A stretch of DNA of 64,000 bases from Costus lasius (Eukaryota > Streptophyta > Magnoliopsida > Zingiberales > Costaceae), in the NCBI GenBank assembly GCA_027563935.2, contig CM050449.1, forward strand, positions 87,582,371 to 87,646,370, written 5' to 3'. Below are positions 1 to 12,256 of the stretch, piece by piece. The notes beneath the pieces are model-generated. The model was not told where the DNA came from. It saw only the letters and a list, made by a program, of their open reading frames with translations, and ran no database searches. Made by a program: the position numbers and the translations under genes. Each line of letters begins with the position of its first letter. Position 1 is the stretch's first letter.

Positions 1-884
1 CATATCATCAAATTGTGCGACCCTAAGGGTTTCCTTTAAATGTCGGTAACGACAACTCACGTTATCACGATCAGTGAGGGGTATCTAGCAACACATCACT
101 GTCTCCCGATATAAAGGAAAGAGTCTTCCAAGACTACACCCAAACCACAGTACAAGTGTGAATCTACTTCACAAGGCATACATGTTTCCTTTGCCACTGG
201 ATGTTCTTATTGGACAAGCATGTCAAGCCTGTAACTCCAATATGATGAGCATGATTAGATCAGATGAACATAGTCACCTGGGTATGGCCATACACTTTCT
301 CAATCATCTCATTCAAGGGGGCCCCTTTAGAACATCACACTCCAATCAAGGAGACGGCAATCCTATATCTATCACTAGTGTCCTAACCTGACTCATGATC
401 ATTATCCAAGATAGTCTATAACCATTATGTTTCAAATGATATTGAACTACCTCAAAACAATGACAATCATCATTTAGAAACACAAGTGATCTCAAGTCAG
501 AGGACATGTGCCACTTGTTGCAAACAAGGATTATTCACATTATGACAAGCAATTGAATATCCTAGTAGGGTCTGTCCAGTACATCCAATGTACCCATGAG
601 TCTACATCTTATTCCATGCTCGAAGCATCCTATAAGATTAGAACACATATTAGTCTCAATCATATCAAGGCTGTCTCATGTTCACCAAGATATCTCGACT
701 AAGGACATTACAGCATGTCAGCCAAGCTGAACAGCATTGAGACATTATTCAGAAGCACACTTATTGCAGCAGACAATGTAACAAACTGAATAACAACCAT
801 TGCCTTTATAAACATAAGAGTTTATACATGATACTGAAAGAATCCCAAGGCCTCAAACATTAGCCTTAAGGGCATACCCCAACA
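1..884 (-). repeat. Copia-1 3' LTR (partial)
   Basis: This stretch is collinear without indels with 7395-8278, the matching part of the other LTR. Its element-side edge is the terminus TGTTGGGG read on the minus strand (ends at 884 on the plus strand as ccccaaca). A purine-rich tract (minus strand GCAAGTGGGAGAT) abuts it at 885-897. The outer half of this LTR lies left of position 1. The small open frames inside are LTR sequence shared by all copies and are not called as genes. Confidence 0.93.
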
Positions 885-904
885 ATCTCCCACTTGCACT
901 TAAT

Positions 905-3900
905 CTAATGGTTGAGAAATCTCAAACCCATATTATTACAGTGCTTCTCATGCTTCTGCTGCGCCAGAGGCTTGGTAAGCGGGTCAGCCAGATTGTCATC
1001 TGTATGAACCTTGCAGATTTTGATCTCACCACGATCTATGATCTCTCGGATCAAGTGAAACCGTCTCTGTATGTGCTTGGACTTCTGGTGCGACCGTGGT
1101 TCCTTTGCTTGTGCGATTGCTCCAGTGTTATCACAGAAGATAACCAATGGATCAGCACTCGAAGGAACAACACCAAGTTCTTGAACAAACTTACGAATCC
1201 ACACTGCCTCCTTGGATGCTTCCGAGGCTGCAACATACTCGGCTTCTGTTGTGGAATCAGCAACGATAGACTGTTTGAAACTTTTCCACACCACTGCTCC
1301 TCCATTCAAGCTAAAAACATAGCCTGATTGCGATCGGAAATCATCCTGGTCAGATTGGAACGAAGCGTCAGTATATCCTTCAATACTGAGTTCTTCCTGA
1401 CCTCCATATATCAAGAACATATCTTTGGTCCTCCGAAGATATTTCAAAATGTTCTTGACTGCAATCCAGTGCGCCTGACCTGGATTACTTTGGAATCGAC
1501 TGGTCACGCTTAACCCGTAAGCGACGTCTGGGCGAGTACATAACATCGCATACATAATGGACCCAATAGCCGAAGCATAAGGCGTATTGTCCATTTCATC
1601 TTTCTCAGTCTGTGTTTGTGGACACTGACTCTTTGAAAGATTCAGACCATGTCTGACTGGAAGATATCCTCTTTTAGAATTCTCTAAATGAAATCTCTCC
1701 AGGACTTTATCGATGTAAGTACTCTGGCACAGCCCGAGAAGCCTCTTAGATCTATCCCTGTAGATCTTTACACCTAACACATAGGCTGCTTCTCCTAGAT
1801 CTTTCATCTGGAAACATTTTCTTAACCATGCTTTAACAGCATGCAGTTCAGGAATATCGTTTCCAATGATTAAGATATCATCGACGTAGAGGACTAGGAA
1901 AGTAATCACGCTCCCACTAAACCTCTTATATACACACGGGTCATCTTCATTCTTGATGAAACCAAATTCACATATTGATTCATCAAAACGAATATTCCAG
2001 CTTCTAGATGCTTGCTTAAGTCCATAAATGGACTTCTTTAACTTGCATATTTTATGACGATCTGATGGATTAGTGAAACCTTCAGGTTGTGTCATATACA
2101 CATCCTCATCCAGTTTTCCATTAAGGAAAGTGGTCTTCACATCCATTTTCCAGATCTCATAATCGTAATATGCTGCTATCGCAAGAATAATCCGAATTGA
2201 CTTGAACATGGCTACAGGAGAGAAAGTTTCATCATAATCTATCCCGTAGATTTGTTTGAAACCTTTCGCAACTAGCCTGCCTTTATAGGTAACCACGTTA
2301 CCATCCATGTCAATCTTCTTCTTGAAGATCCATTTACAGCCTATAGGGATTACTCCCGGAGGCGGATCAACCAAATCCCAAACTTGGTTATCTGACATGG
2401 AGTCCATCTCGGCTCGCATAGCTTCAAGCCACCTAGCTGACTCCGGTCCACTGACCGCATCCGCATAAGTAAGGGGTTCATCATTATCAATGATGTAGAC
2501 TCCGTCATAGCGCTCAGGCTGTCGACGGATCCTTCCCGATCTACGCGGTTCCCGTGATATCTGAGCCTCAGGTTGTTCAATAACCTGTTCTACTGGCTCA
2601 GGCTCATCCAACTGTGCTTGACTACTTTGTCCTCCCTCTGGATTCTCATCCAACTTTATTTCTCTCCCACTGGCTTCTTGCAGAAGAAACTCCTTCTCAA
2701 GAAAAATAGCCGTCCGAGCAACAAATACTTTGTTCTCTTTGTGATCGTAGAAATAATAACCCTTAGTTTCCTTAGGGTAACCGACAAAGATGCATTTGTC
2801 AGATCTGCTCTCCAGTTTCCCAGAGGCGAGCTTTTTGACATAAGCCTCGCAACCCCAGATCTTAATAAATGTCAAGCTCGGCTGTTTCCCATACCATAAC
2901 TCATATGGAGTCTTTGAAACTGCCTTGGATGGCACTCGGTTTAGTACCTTTGCAGCTGTTTCCAGTGCAAATCCCCAAAAGGAGTAAGGTAGAGTAGCCT
3001 GACTCATCATAGAATGAACCATATCCAGTAAGGTTCTGTTCCTCCTCTCGGACACACCATTCCATTGCGGTGTTCCTGGTGGAGTGAGCTGTGAGATAAT
3101 CCCACACTCCTTCAGATAGTCAGTAAACTCTCGACTTAGGTATTCACCACCTCGATCTGAGCGAAGTGCCTTGATATTTCGGCCTAGCTGATTCTGTACT
3201 TCATTTTTGAACTCTTTGAACTTGTCAAAAGATTCACTCTTATGTCTCATCAGATAGACATAACCATATCTACTGAAATCATCAGTAAAGGTAATGAAGT
3301 ATGAATAGCCACCTCTGGCATGTTTACTAAATGGCCCACACACATCTCTGTGTATAAGGTCAAGTAAACCTGAAGCCCTTTGACCTTTATGAGGAAAAGG
3401 AGACTTCGTCATTTTGCCCAATAAACAAGCTTTGCATGTATCAATCTCCTCATAGGAGAATGATCCCAGCAGTCCATGATCATGCAACCGCTTAATGCGT
3501 TTCTTGTTAATATGGCCTAAACGACTATGCCATAGCAAGGTGCTGTCATCAGCATACTTGGCTTTCTTATTATCAATGTTTTGTATAGAACATTCCATGT
3601 CCAACATGAATAACCCATTGTTAATTGACCCAGTAGCATAAACAATATTATCAAGAGAAAGATAACACTTTGAAGTCTTGCATTTAAAGGAAAACCCTTT
3701 CCTGACAAGAGCAGGAATAGAGATAATATTTTTCGTAATGCTTGGTACAAAGTAACAATTGTCTAGTTCCAATACAAGTCCAGATGGTAATGAGATGTAA
3801 TAAACTCCTACAGCAACAGCAGCAACCCGTGCCCCGTTTCCAACTCGTAGGTCCACCTCATGCTATCCCACCTGTCTTCTTCTCTTGAGTTCCTGTACAT

Positions 3901-4789
3901 TTGAACAAATGTGAACTCCACATGCAGTGTCCAACACCCATGAAATAGAAGAAGAAGATATCATGACTTCAGTCACAAAAATACCTGAGCCAGAAGCGAT
4001 GCTTCCCTTCTTGTCTCCTTGGATCGCTTTACAGTCCTTTTTCCAGTGACCCAGCTGGCCACAATGGAAACATCTGTATTCCTTCGACCGCTTGACCTTT
4101 TGTTTCAGAGCCTTGTTGTAGTTCTTGACTGGGGCTTTGCCCTTCTTCCCCTTCTTCTTGTTCCTGGAAGGGAACATCAAGACAGAGGTTGAAGGCTTTC
4201 CCTTTAGAGTCTCCTCCGTAGTCAAGAGCATATTCAGCAACTCTGCCGGAGTACAGTCGATCTTGTTCATATTAAAATTAATAATGAACGGATCGAAAGA
4301 GGCCGGGAGAGACTGCAGAATAATGTCTACAGCAAGCTCCTGATTGATGGTATGCCCCAGTTTCTCTAGAGCCTCTTTGTGCCCAATCATCTTGAGCACG
4401 TGAGCTCCCACTGGACTCCCTTCAGCCAGTTTGCTCTGAAAGAAAAGCTTGGTCAAATTATAGCGTTCAGTCCTCGCCTGTGCAGCATATAGCATCTTGA
4501 GGTTTGCTATAATTTCTATAGCAGACATATCCTCATGCTGACGCTGCAGCTGTGGCGTCATAGACGCTAGCATCAGGCAAGCAACATCAATGCTATCATT
4601 GACATGCTTTTCATAGGCATCCCGAACCGCCCTTGCGGCGTTCGGAGCGGGTTGAGGCGGTATAGCCGTCTCGAGGACATACAATTTCCTCTCAGCCTTA
4701 AGAACAATCTTAAGGTATCCGTACCAGTCTGAGAAGTTTGGCCCAGCAAACTTCTCCCTTTCCAGTAGGGATTGCACATTGAAGCTCAT
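905..4789 (-). pseudogene. Copia-1 gag-pol polyprotein, one nonsense codon
   Basis: The frame encodes a Ty1/copia Gag-protease-integrase-RT-RNase H polyprotein, closely similar along its length to the intact copy at 12563-16444. Visible are the Gag zinc knuckle CFHCGQLGHWKKDC, the protease motif LDTACG, the HHCC and DD35E integrase motifs, the RT box YVDD and the RNase H motifs TDAS and TEAEY. Reading is interrupted by TAG at 3863-3865, just after protease; both sister copies have CAG (Gln) there. The downstream part stays in the same frame to the stop at 905-907. A few missense changes are also seen, for example IHRDVCGPF where Copia-2 has IHSDVCGPF. No other frameshift was seen. The element would need another copy's proteins to move. 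Confidence 0.92.
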
Positions 4790-5095
4790 GGTGTTCGTTG
4801 CTGCAGGAATCTACAACAATGCAAGAACAGCAAGGTCAGTATCAATGTTTAGAATCAATCCAGGACTTAAGAAAGACTCTTTTCTCACTATTTTATCTGA
4901 CTGAAAAATCCATTAAAACAGTCCGAAAGAGTAAGACTCTTTTAGTGAGATGGGATCCAGATTTCATACTTGGTCTCCGCGTCCCGCTCAGGCGAGATAA
5001 GATGCACAGAGAGTACAAGCACTAATTTCTGGTAGGCAGTCCTTGCCAATCGCCAACCCGTGCGATTCCCCTTCATCTGGGCAATCCAGCCGACT

Positions 5096-5114
5096 GTGCC
5101 AACTGAGTTGGTAC
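5096..5114 (-). other. Leader hairpin 2 (Copia-1)
   Basis: Minus-strand GTACCAACTCAGTTGGCAC folds as CCAAC-TCA-GTTGG with outer G-C and U-A pairs. It pairs with the hairpin at 5304-5322, in which one stem pair is C-G instead of A-U. Confidence 0.6.
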
Positions 5115-5303
5115 AACACAGTCTCTGATCCCACAGATGGCTGCCTCCATATAGCTCACATATGCCCCATATGTAGCCTACATGGTCAAGCTGACCTGAC
5201 CTACTCCCTGGACCACCACGTGCTATGCTGAGCAACGAGAAGCGATAAATCCCTTCCCTGTAACACGCAGGTGTAATCACACACCGTCTGAAGATAGATG
5301 GGC

Positions 5304-5322
5304 GTGCCCACTGAGTGGGTAC
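5304..5322 (-). other. Leader hairpin 1 (Copia-1)
   Basis: Minus-strand GTACCCACTCAGTGGGCAC folds as CCCAC-TCA-GTGGG. It is the same hairpin as 12028-12046 in Copia-2 and 24341-24359 in Copia-3. Confidence 0.6.
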
Positions 5323-6555
5323 AACACGGCCCCAACGATAGTCAGAACAGTGAGGTTTCGCGTCAGAAGGCTTACGTGCTTGATATTATAGCGTTGGATT
5401 TTAACGGTCTTTTATCTTCTTAACTATCATGCATACCCTATGGCGATAGCAGAAGATTAAATCATGCAATTCTAATTATAAAAACGATAAGTAGAAAGCA
5501 TGCTGATCTTATGTGGTAAAAGCCCATTAACCCTAAGTAAGACCTTAATTTTAACTTAAGTCTTCACTTGAGCTCTTCATGGGTCTTTTGCATCTCATCT
5601 GGCCCAACCCAGGGCCCAAGCGCCCACTGCAGCTCAGGTGCGCCCACCAGGTAAATGCACCTATCCCAGAGTCGAACCCTGGACCTCCCACCTGGTCAAG
5701 CCACTGCTGCATGCGCCTCTGCCATGTATGCTCTGTGCTCTTGTCTGATTAAAATTACAATTTAATCTATCTAGACAAGATTGACACGCAGGTCAATTAC
5801 ACAATAAATTAATTAAAATGTGATGCGCAGATCACAAAAATAATAATTTATAATTAATCCAGGCTCGCAGGCCCCAGCACAGCACACATTAACACGGGCA
5901 GCCCACATAAGATTAAATAAACAAGCATATGCTTACAATCAACATGTGATCCAATAAGAAAATAAAATTTTGAAAAACCGCATTGGCATCATTTTATTTT
6001 TCCTTATGTGCCCTACTACCTTACAACGGTCCATTATTAGGGATCCACTCATCAGACCTAGTCAGATCCACTGCCCTTGCATGCACCAAGTCCTAACTGA
6101 CTTGAGTCGACCAAATGGTCAATCATGCATGCGCCAAGGGCTGAACGACCTCATGAGTTCTGGCAAGCGGGTGTGACCCCGGGCCTAAACCATGTGCGTT
6201 CACAGGTTGTCTCAACCAGACATCGCTACACGCCTGTCCGCAGTCGACCTATAGCCACCTCGTGCTTGCGCACAGGTGCCATCTAGTCGACCCATCTAGG
6301 CTGTCAGATAGTCTGATCAGACTGGTTGGATCTTGACTAGACTGTGACTTTAACCCTAATAACCCGTCTAAGGGTTTAAAGTAGGCGCCACTTAGATCTA
6401 ATGGTAACAACAATATGAAAGAAGCGCTACCTTCATACATGCGCCAAGATTAATATACAACATGTAAGTTTTCGCATGTAACCTATAGATCTAGCAATAT
6501 GGCGCAAACATGGATCACAAATCAAACATAGCAATCATATTAACATGCATAAGAA

Positions 6556-6571
6556 CCTGGCTCTGATACCA
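6556..6571 (-). other. Copia-1 primer binding site
   Basis: On the minus strand this reads TGGTATCAGAGCCAGG, complementary to the 3' end of plant initiator tRNA-Met. It lies three bases inside the 5' LTR. Confidence 0.9.
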
Positions 6572-6574
6572 GTT

Positions 6575-8278
6575 TGAAAGTCCCCTAAACAAGGGGGGGG
6601 GGGGGGGGGGGCGAAACCCTACTGGTGCATATGGAGGTTTTAAAGCAGCGGAATGGATTTCTAGGGATCGATTGCATGAGATATGATCAACTACAAAAAC
6701 CCCGATTGCAAACATAAGAAGGATCATACCATCGCCATCCTTTGGATGGTGCCTTGGAAGCAAAGATCGAAAGGGATCTTCTCCAAAAGTGACGCACACA
6801 AGGTGATGCCGCCTACTCTTTGTTGATCCTTGTGCTAGCAAGGTTCTTCAAAGGTCTTTGTCGTATGAAAGGGAAGAGAAGATTTTCCTTGCTTGGCGAG
6901 ACCTCTCCCTTGTCGTCAAGAAGCTCTACCACACGAATGTGTCAAGAACCAAAAAACCAACAGGCGACAAGAGGGCGAGAGGGAGGCGTGAAGAGAGGCG
7001 ACGTGAGATGTGGTCACGTAAGTGACATGCTATCTAAAAATAGCAAAACCACTTCTCATCATGAAATGCGCTCATGAACAAATCGCAAATCTCTTCTCCC
7101 ATGAACCATGCGCTCACTTGATGAGCTGGTTCAATTTGGTTTGGTTCAAAGACCAATTAACCCAAGCCATTTTGGTCTAGATCACAATAAACCCTAAAGG
7201 TTCAAGATCTAACCGTTCATCTCTTGATGCTCTTGATCTCACCGATCTAGCATCCATTCTCTCAATCAAAGCTTACCGATCTTAAGCCCTAATCAATCAA
7301 ACATGATCAGACCAGATCTCACTTACAATCAGAGATTAAATCCCTTTAAACTGAATCCAAACAATTCAGTCCACACGATCTGACTTAAGTAAGCCATATC
7401 ATCAAATTGTGCGACCCTAAGGGTTTCCTTTAAATGTCGGTAACGACAACTCACGTTATCACGATTAGTGAGGGGTATCTAGCAACACATCACTGTCTCC
7501 CGATATAAAGGAAATAGTCTTCCAAGACTACACCCAAACCACAGCACAAGTGTGAATCTACTTCACAAGGCATACATGTTTCCTTTGCCACTGGATGTTC
7601 TTATTGGACAAGCGTGTCAAGCCTGTAACTCCAATATGATGAGCATGATTAGATCAGATGAACATAGTCACCTGGGTATGGCCATACACTTTCTCAATCA
7701 TCTCATTCAAGGGGGCCCCTTTAGAACATCACACTCCAATCAAGGAGACGGCAATCCTATATCTATCACTAGTGTCCTAACCTGACTCATGATCATTATC
7801 CAAGATAGTCTATAACCATTATGTTTCAAATGATATTGAACTACCTCAAAACAATGACAATCATCATTTAGAAACACAAGTGATCTCAAGTCAGAGGACA
7901 TGTGCCACTTGTTGCAAACAAGGATTATTCACATTGTGACAAGCAATTGAATATCCTAGTAGGGTCTGTCCAGTACATCCAATGTACCCATGAGTCTACA
8001 TCTTATTCCATGCTCGAAGCATCCTATAAGATTAGAACACATATTAGTCTCAATCATATCAGGGCTGTCTCATGTTCACCAAGATATCTCGACTAAGGAC
8101 ATTACAGCATGTCAGCCAAGCTGAACAGCATTGAGACATTATTCAGAAGCACACTTATTGCAGCAGACAATGTAACAAACTGAATAACAACCATTGCCTT
8201 TATAAACATAAGAGTTTATACATGATACTGAAAGAATCCCAAGGCCTCAAACATTAGCCTTAAGGGCATACCCCAACA
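6575..8278 (-). repeat. Copia-1 5' LTR (complete, 1704 bp)
   Basis: Termini are TGTTGGGG...CTTTCA on the minus strand (TG...CA). It carries a run of 19 G on the plus strand at 6593-6611 near its inner end. The outer 884 bases match 1-884. TATA-like tttataaa sequence lies close to the outer end and is shared by all LTRs of the family; I cannot say that it is the used promoter. Confidence 0.93.
6593..6611 (+). repeat. Homopolymer run of 19 G
   Basis: A G19 run sits at the U5 end of the Copia-1 5' LTR where sister LTRs have only five G (18257-18261 in Copia-3, and the ccccc of Copia-2 at 10728-10732). It may be a slippage expansion or a sequencing artefact. Confidence 0.85.
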
Positions 8279-9077
8279 AAAGGAGTACTGCTGTAAGTAC
8301 TCAACCCACTTGGCATGGCGGGTGCCCAATTTCTTCTAGGCACTAAGGAAGGACAAGGCTTGATGGTCGCTATACAAGACAAATTCGCAGTGGAGTAGGT
8401 AGTGCCTCCACTGACGAAGCGACGGAACTATGGCATAAAACTCCTTGTCGTATGTCGAATAATGCTACCGGACAGCGTTCAACTTCTCACTGAATAAGGC
8501 AACAGGGTGGCCCTCTTGGCTAAGGGTACCTCCGATCCCAGTACCGAAGGCATCGCACACGACCTCAAAGACTTTGGAGAAGTCCGAGAGGCGCAAGACA
8601 GGTGTGGTCGTGATGGCATCCTTAAGGGCGTCGAAGGCACATTGAGTGGCGGGGTTCCACTCAAATTCATCCTTGGACAGCTGTTGGTTCAGCAGGGTTG
8701 CAATCGTGCTGAAATCTCGAATGAAACAATGGTAAAAACCCGCGAGGCCCAAAAAGCTGTGAACCTTGGACACGGTGCGGGGTTCGGGCCAATGCCGGAT
8801 GGCTTCCACTTTGGCCGGGTCAACTGAAAGACCTTCATCGGACACGATGTAACCCAGGAAATGGACTCGGTTGATCATGAAGGCACACTTCTTCGTGTTA
8901 AAGAAGAGGTGCTGCTTACGCAAAAGGTCAAATGTGGAGCGAAGATGCTCCAAGTGTGCTTCGCGGGTCCGGCTGAAATTCAAGATGTCATCAAAATAGA
9001 CGACTAGGAATTTACCCATGTAAGACTTAAGGACCTGGCTCATGAGCCGCATAAATGTGGATGGGGCATTGGATAAC
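8279..9077 (-). pseudogene. Element A, piece 1: gypsy RT-RNase H fragment
   Basis: On the minus strand this piece encodes the second half of a Ty3/gypsy reverse transcriptase and the start of RNase H, similar to the intact Gypsy-B protein. Seen are VVYFDDIL, the connection motif FLGYIVSDEGL, and CDAFG in place of CDASG of RNase H. A TAG at 8465-8467 aligns with a glutamine of Gypsy-B (KQKYSTY). The RT is cut at 9077 by Copia-2 and resumes at 35668 after the duplicated ataac. The left end is cut by Copia-1; the rest of RNase H and the integrase must lie left of the window. This is the oldest host layer here. Confidence 0.9.
9073..9077. repeat. Target site duplication of Copia-2 (left copy)
   Basis: ataac here is repeated at 35668-35672. 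Joining the two flanks restores the element A sequence ggcattggataacctgaatg, matching Gypsy-B RT at about 31360. Confidence 0.95.
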
Positions 9078-10743
9078 TGTTGGGGTATGCCCTTAAGGCT
9101 AATGTTTGAGGCCTTGGGATTCTATCAGTATCATGTATATAAACTCTTATGTTTATAAAGGCAATGGTTGTTATTCAGTATGTTACATTGTCTACTGCAA
9201 TAAGTGTGCTTCTGAATAATGTCTCAATGCTGTTCAGCTTGGCTGACATGCTGTAATGTCCTTAGTCGAGATATCTTGGTGAACATGAGACAGCCTTGAT
9301 ATGATTTAGACTAATATGTGTTCTAATCTTATAGGATGCTTCGAGCATGGAATAAGATGTAGACTCATGGGTACATTGGATGTACTGGACAGACCCTACT
9401 AGGATATTCAATTGCTTGTCACAATGTGAATAATCCTTGTTTGCATCAAGTGGCACATGTCCTCTGACTTGAGATCACTTGTGTTTCTAAATGATGATTG
9501 TCATTGTTTTGAGGTAGTTCAATATCATTTGAAATATAATGGTTATAGATTATCTTGGATAATGATCATGAGTCAGGTTAGGACACTAGTGATAGATATA
9601 GGATTGCCGTCTTCTTGTTCAAGGAGTGTGATGTTCTAAAGGGGCCCCCCCGAATGAGATGATTGAGAAAGTGTATGGCCATACCCAGGTGACTATGTTC
9701 ATCTGGTCTAATCATGCTCATCATATTGGAGCTACAGGCTTGACATGCTTGTCCAATAAGAACATCCAGTGGCAAAGGAAACATGTATGCCTAGTGAAGT
9801 GGATTCACACTTGTGCTGTGGTTTGGGAGTAGTCTTGGAAGACTCTTTCCTTTATATCGGGAGACAGTGATGTGTTGCTAGATACCCCTCACTGATCGTG
9901 ATAACGTAAGTTATTGTTACCGACATTTAAAGGAAACCCTCAGGGTCGCACAATTTGATGATATGGCTTCTTTAAGTCAGATCGTGTGGACTGAATTGTT
10001 TGGGTTCAGTTTAAAGGGATTTAGACTCTGATTGTAAGTGAGATCTGGTCTGATCATGTTTGATTGACTAGAGCTTGAGATCGGTAAGCTTCGATCGAGA
10101 GAGATGATGCTAGATCGGTGAGATCAGGAGCATCAAGAGATGAACGGTTAGATCTGGAGCCTTAGGGTTTAATATGATCTAGACCATGGCTTGGGCTTAT
10201 TTGATTTGGTTTTTGAACCAAATGCAATTGAACCAAAAAGAGAACCGGTTCACTTATGTGAACGCATGGTTCGAAAGGGTGAAGGCGTTTTGGTCGTTTA
10301 TGAGAGCATGGCTTCTATTTATGGTAAGTCATGAATGCCTCTTCCAAAAATGCCATAACGCCAATACGTTCACCACTTCACTTCACTCTTGCACTTTTCG
10401 TGTGGAGGAGAGGTTGACGAGAAGGAAGAGCTCTCGGCCAAGCAAGCAAACATCTCCTCATCCCTACCACTCGACAAGGATACTTGTAGATCCTTGCTAG
10501 CACAAGGAGATTCAAGGAGAAGCCATCTTCACCTTGTGTGCGTTGCCTTTGGAGAAGAACCATTTGATTCTTTCTCTTCCAAGCCACCTCCTATCTCATG
10601 GCCATGGTAACGCATCTATCTTCTATTGCTCTAAGTTGATCATATGACACATACATGCGATTCATGAAACCCTTGCTTCCGCTGCCGAAATGAACTATAT
10701 GCGCCACTTAGGGTTTCGCTCCCCCTTGAAGGGGACTCTTTCA
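9078..10743 (+). repeat. Copia-2 5' LTR (1666 bp)
   Basis: Starts TGTTGGGGTATGCC and ends GGGGACTCTTTCA, giving TG...CA ends. It is followed after two bases by the primer site. TATA-like sequences are at 9136-9143 (tatataaa) and about 9154 (tataaag); both are close to the LTR start and only tentative. Confidence 0.95.
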
Positions 10744-10745
10744 AT

Positions 10746-10758
10746 TGGTATCAGAGCG
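10746..10758 (+). other. Copia-2 primer binding site
   Basis: TGGTATCAGAGCG matches the complement of plant initiator tRNA-Met over 12 bases. Confidence 0.92.
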
Positions 10759-12027
10759 GTTCTATATGTGTTCATATGATTGCTTGATGTATTTGTGTGA
10801 TCCATGCTTGCGTTTATGAATAGATCTAAAGTTAACATGCGAAAATACATGCTTGTATGTTTTTAGTCATGTTGGTTGCGCATGTTTTATGTTGGCGCAT
10901 GTTGTTGTTGTTTTGTCAAAAACTCCACTTGCGCGCCCCATATTAGATCTAAGCGCCCACTATAAACCCTTAGATGGGTTGATGGGGTTGAAGTCATCTT
11001 CTAGGAAGGATCCAAATAGTCTGATCAGACCATCTGACAGCCTAGATGGGTTGACCAGATAGCACCTGTGCGCAAGCACGAGGTGGCTATAGGTCGACTG
11101 CATCAAGGGCGTGTAGCCAGGTCTGGTTGAGACGACTAGTGAACACACATGAGTTAGGCCCGGGGTCACACCCGCTTGCCGAAACTCATGAGGGTTGTTC
11201 AGCCCTTTGCGCATGCATGGTTGACCATTAGGTCAACTCAAGTCAGTTAGGACTTGGTGCATGCAAGGGCAGTGGATCTGACTAGATGGATGAGTGGATC
11301 CCTATCAATGGACCGTTGTAAGGTTGTAGGGCACATAAGAAAATTAAAATTGATGCCAATGGGTTTTCAAAAATTTTATTTTCTTGTTAAATGGATCACA
11401 TGCTGAGTGGATGCCATGTGCTTGTTTATTTCATCTTATGTGGGTTGCCCTTGTAATGTCTGCTGTGCTGGGGCCTGCGAGCCTTGATTAAAATTGTAAA
11501 TTAATTCATATTGTGATCTGCGCATCACTTTTATTTAATTTATAATGTGTAATTGACCTGCGAGTCAATCATGTCTAGATAGATTAAATTGTAAGTTTAA
11601 TCAGACATGAGCACAGAGCACAGTTGGCAGAGGCGCATGCAGCAGAGGCTTGACCAGGTGGGAGGTCTAGGGTTCGACCCTATGACAGGCGCATCTACCT
11701 GGTGGGTGCACCTGAGCTGCAGAAGGCGCGTAGGCCCTGGTCTGGGCCAGATGAGAGGCAAAAGACCCAAGAAGAGCTAAAGTGAAGACTTAAGTTAACT
11801 TAAGGTCTTACTTAGGGCAAATGGGCTTTTACCACATAAGATCAGCATGCTTTCTACTTATCGTTTATAATTAGAATTGCATGATTTATTTTATCTTCTG
11901 CTATCACCATAGGGTTTGCATGATAGTTAAGAAGATAAAAGACCGTTAAAATCCAACGCTAAAATATCAAGCTCGATAGCCTTCTGACGCGAAACCTCAC
12001 TGTTCTGACTATCGTTGGAGCCGTGTT

Positions 12028-12046
12028 GTACCCACTCAGTGGGCAC
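12028..12046 (+). other. Leader hairpin 1 (Copia-2)
   Basis: GTACCCACTCAGTGGGCAC: stem CCCAC/GTGGG with loop TCA, extended by outer U-A and G-C pairs around one A-C mismatch. Confidence 0.62.
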
Positions 12047-12237
12047 GTCCATCTATCTTCAGACGGTGTGTGATTTCACCTGCGTGTTACAGAGAAGGGA
12101 TTTATCGCTTCTCGTTGCTCAGCATAGCACGTGGTGGTCCAGGGAGTAGGTCGGGTCAGCTTGACCATGTAGGCTACATATGTGGCGCATATGGTAGCTA
12201 TATGGAGGCAGCCATCTGTGGGATCAGAGACTGTGTT

Positions 12238-12256
12238 GTACCAACTCAGTTGGCAC
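12238..12256 (+). other. Leader hairpin 2 (Copia-2)
   Basis: GTACCAACTCAGTTGGCAC: the same stem with A-U replacing the middle C-G pair. Both sides of the pair changed, so the fold is kept. Confidence 0.62.

Larger units (their letters stand above)
4790..6555 (-). other. Copia-1 untranslated leader
   Basis: About 1.8 kb between the primer site and the gag ATG. It has no long open frame in the element's direction. It aligns by eye with the leaders at 10759-12562 and 23826-25635, so it is a family trait. It holds two related hairpins (5096-5114 and 5304-5322) and a segment near 5670 resembling a tRNA T-arm (ggttcgac on the minus strand). Its length suggests packaging signals or structured RNA, but no function can be read directly. 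Confidence 0.75.
1..8278 (-). mobile_element. Copia-1: Ty1/copia LTR retrotransposon, truncated by the window edge
   Basis: Read on the minus strand the order is 5' LTR (6575-8278), primer site (6556-6571), long leader, gag-pol (4789 to 905), polypurine tract (885-897) and part of the 3' LTR (884 to 1). Only the promoter-proximal end of the 3' LTR is inside the window. The shared 884 bases of the two LTRs differ at about six positions by eye, so the insertion is recent. The right flank starts with aaagg (8279-8283), the expected 5-base target duplication; its mate lies outside the window. The target is element A: the flank at 8279 resumes in the RNase H part of A. The single coding defect is a nonsense codon at 3863-3865. 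Confidence 0.93.

Noticed and set aside
158..702. Short open frames of 77 and 64 codons repeated in six places (for example 7552, 9262, 16649, 19546, 26963)
   Set aside because: They recur only because they lie in copies of the same LTR. They run antisense to their elements, have no recognisable domain and are expected by chance in duplicated DNA.
908..1327. A 139-codon frame antisense to the RNase H of Copia-1 (also seen at 16022 and 19946)
   Set aside because: It mirrors the conserved RNase H coding strand and has no independent support.
5970..6841. Possible small genes in the copia leaders
   Set aside because: Frames are short, not conserved between the three leaders and interrupted in at least one copy.
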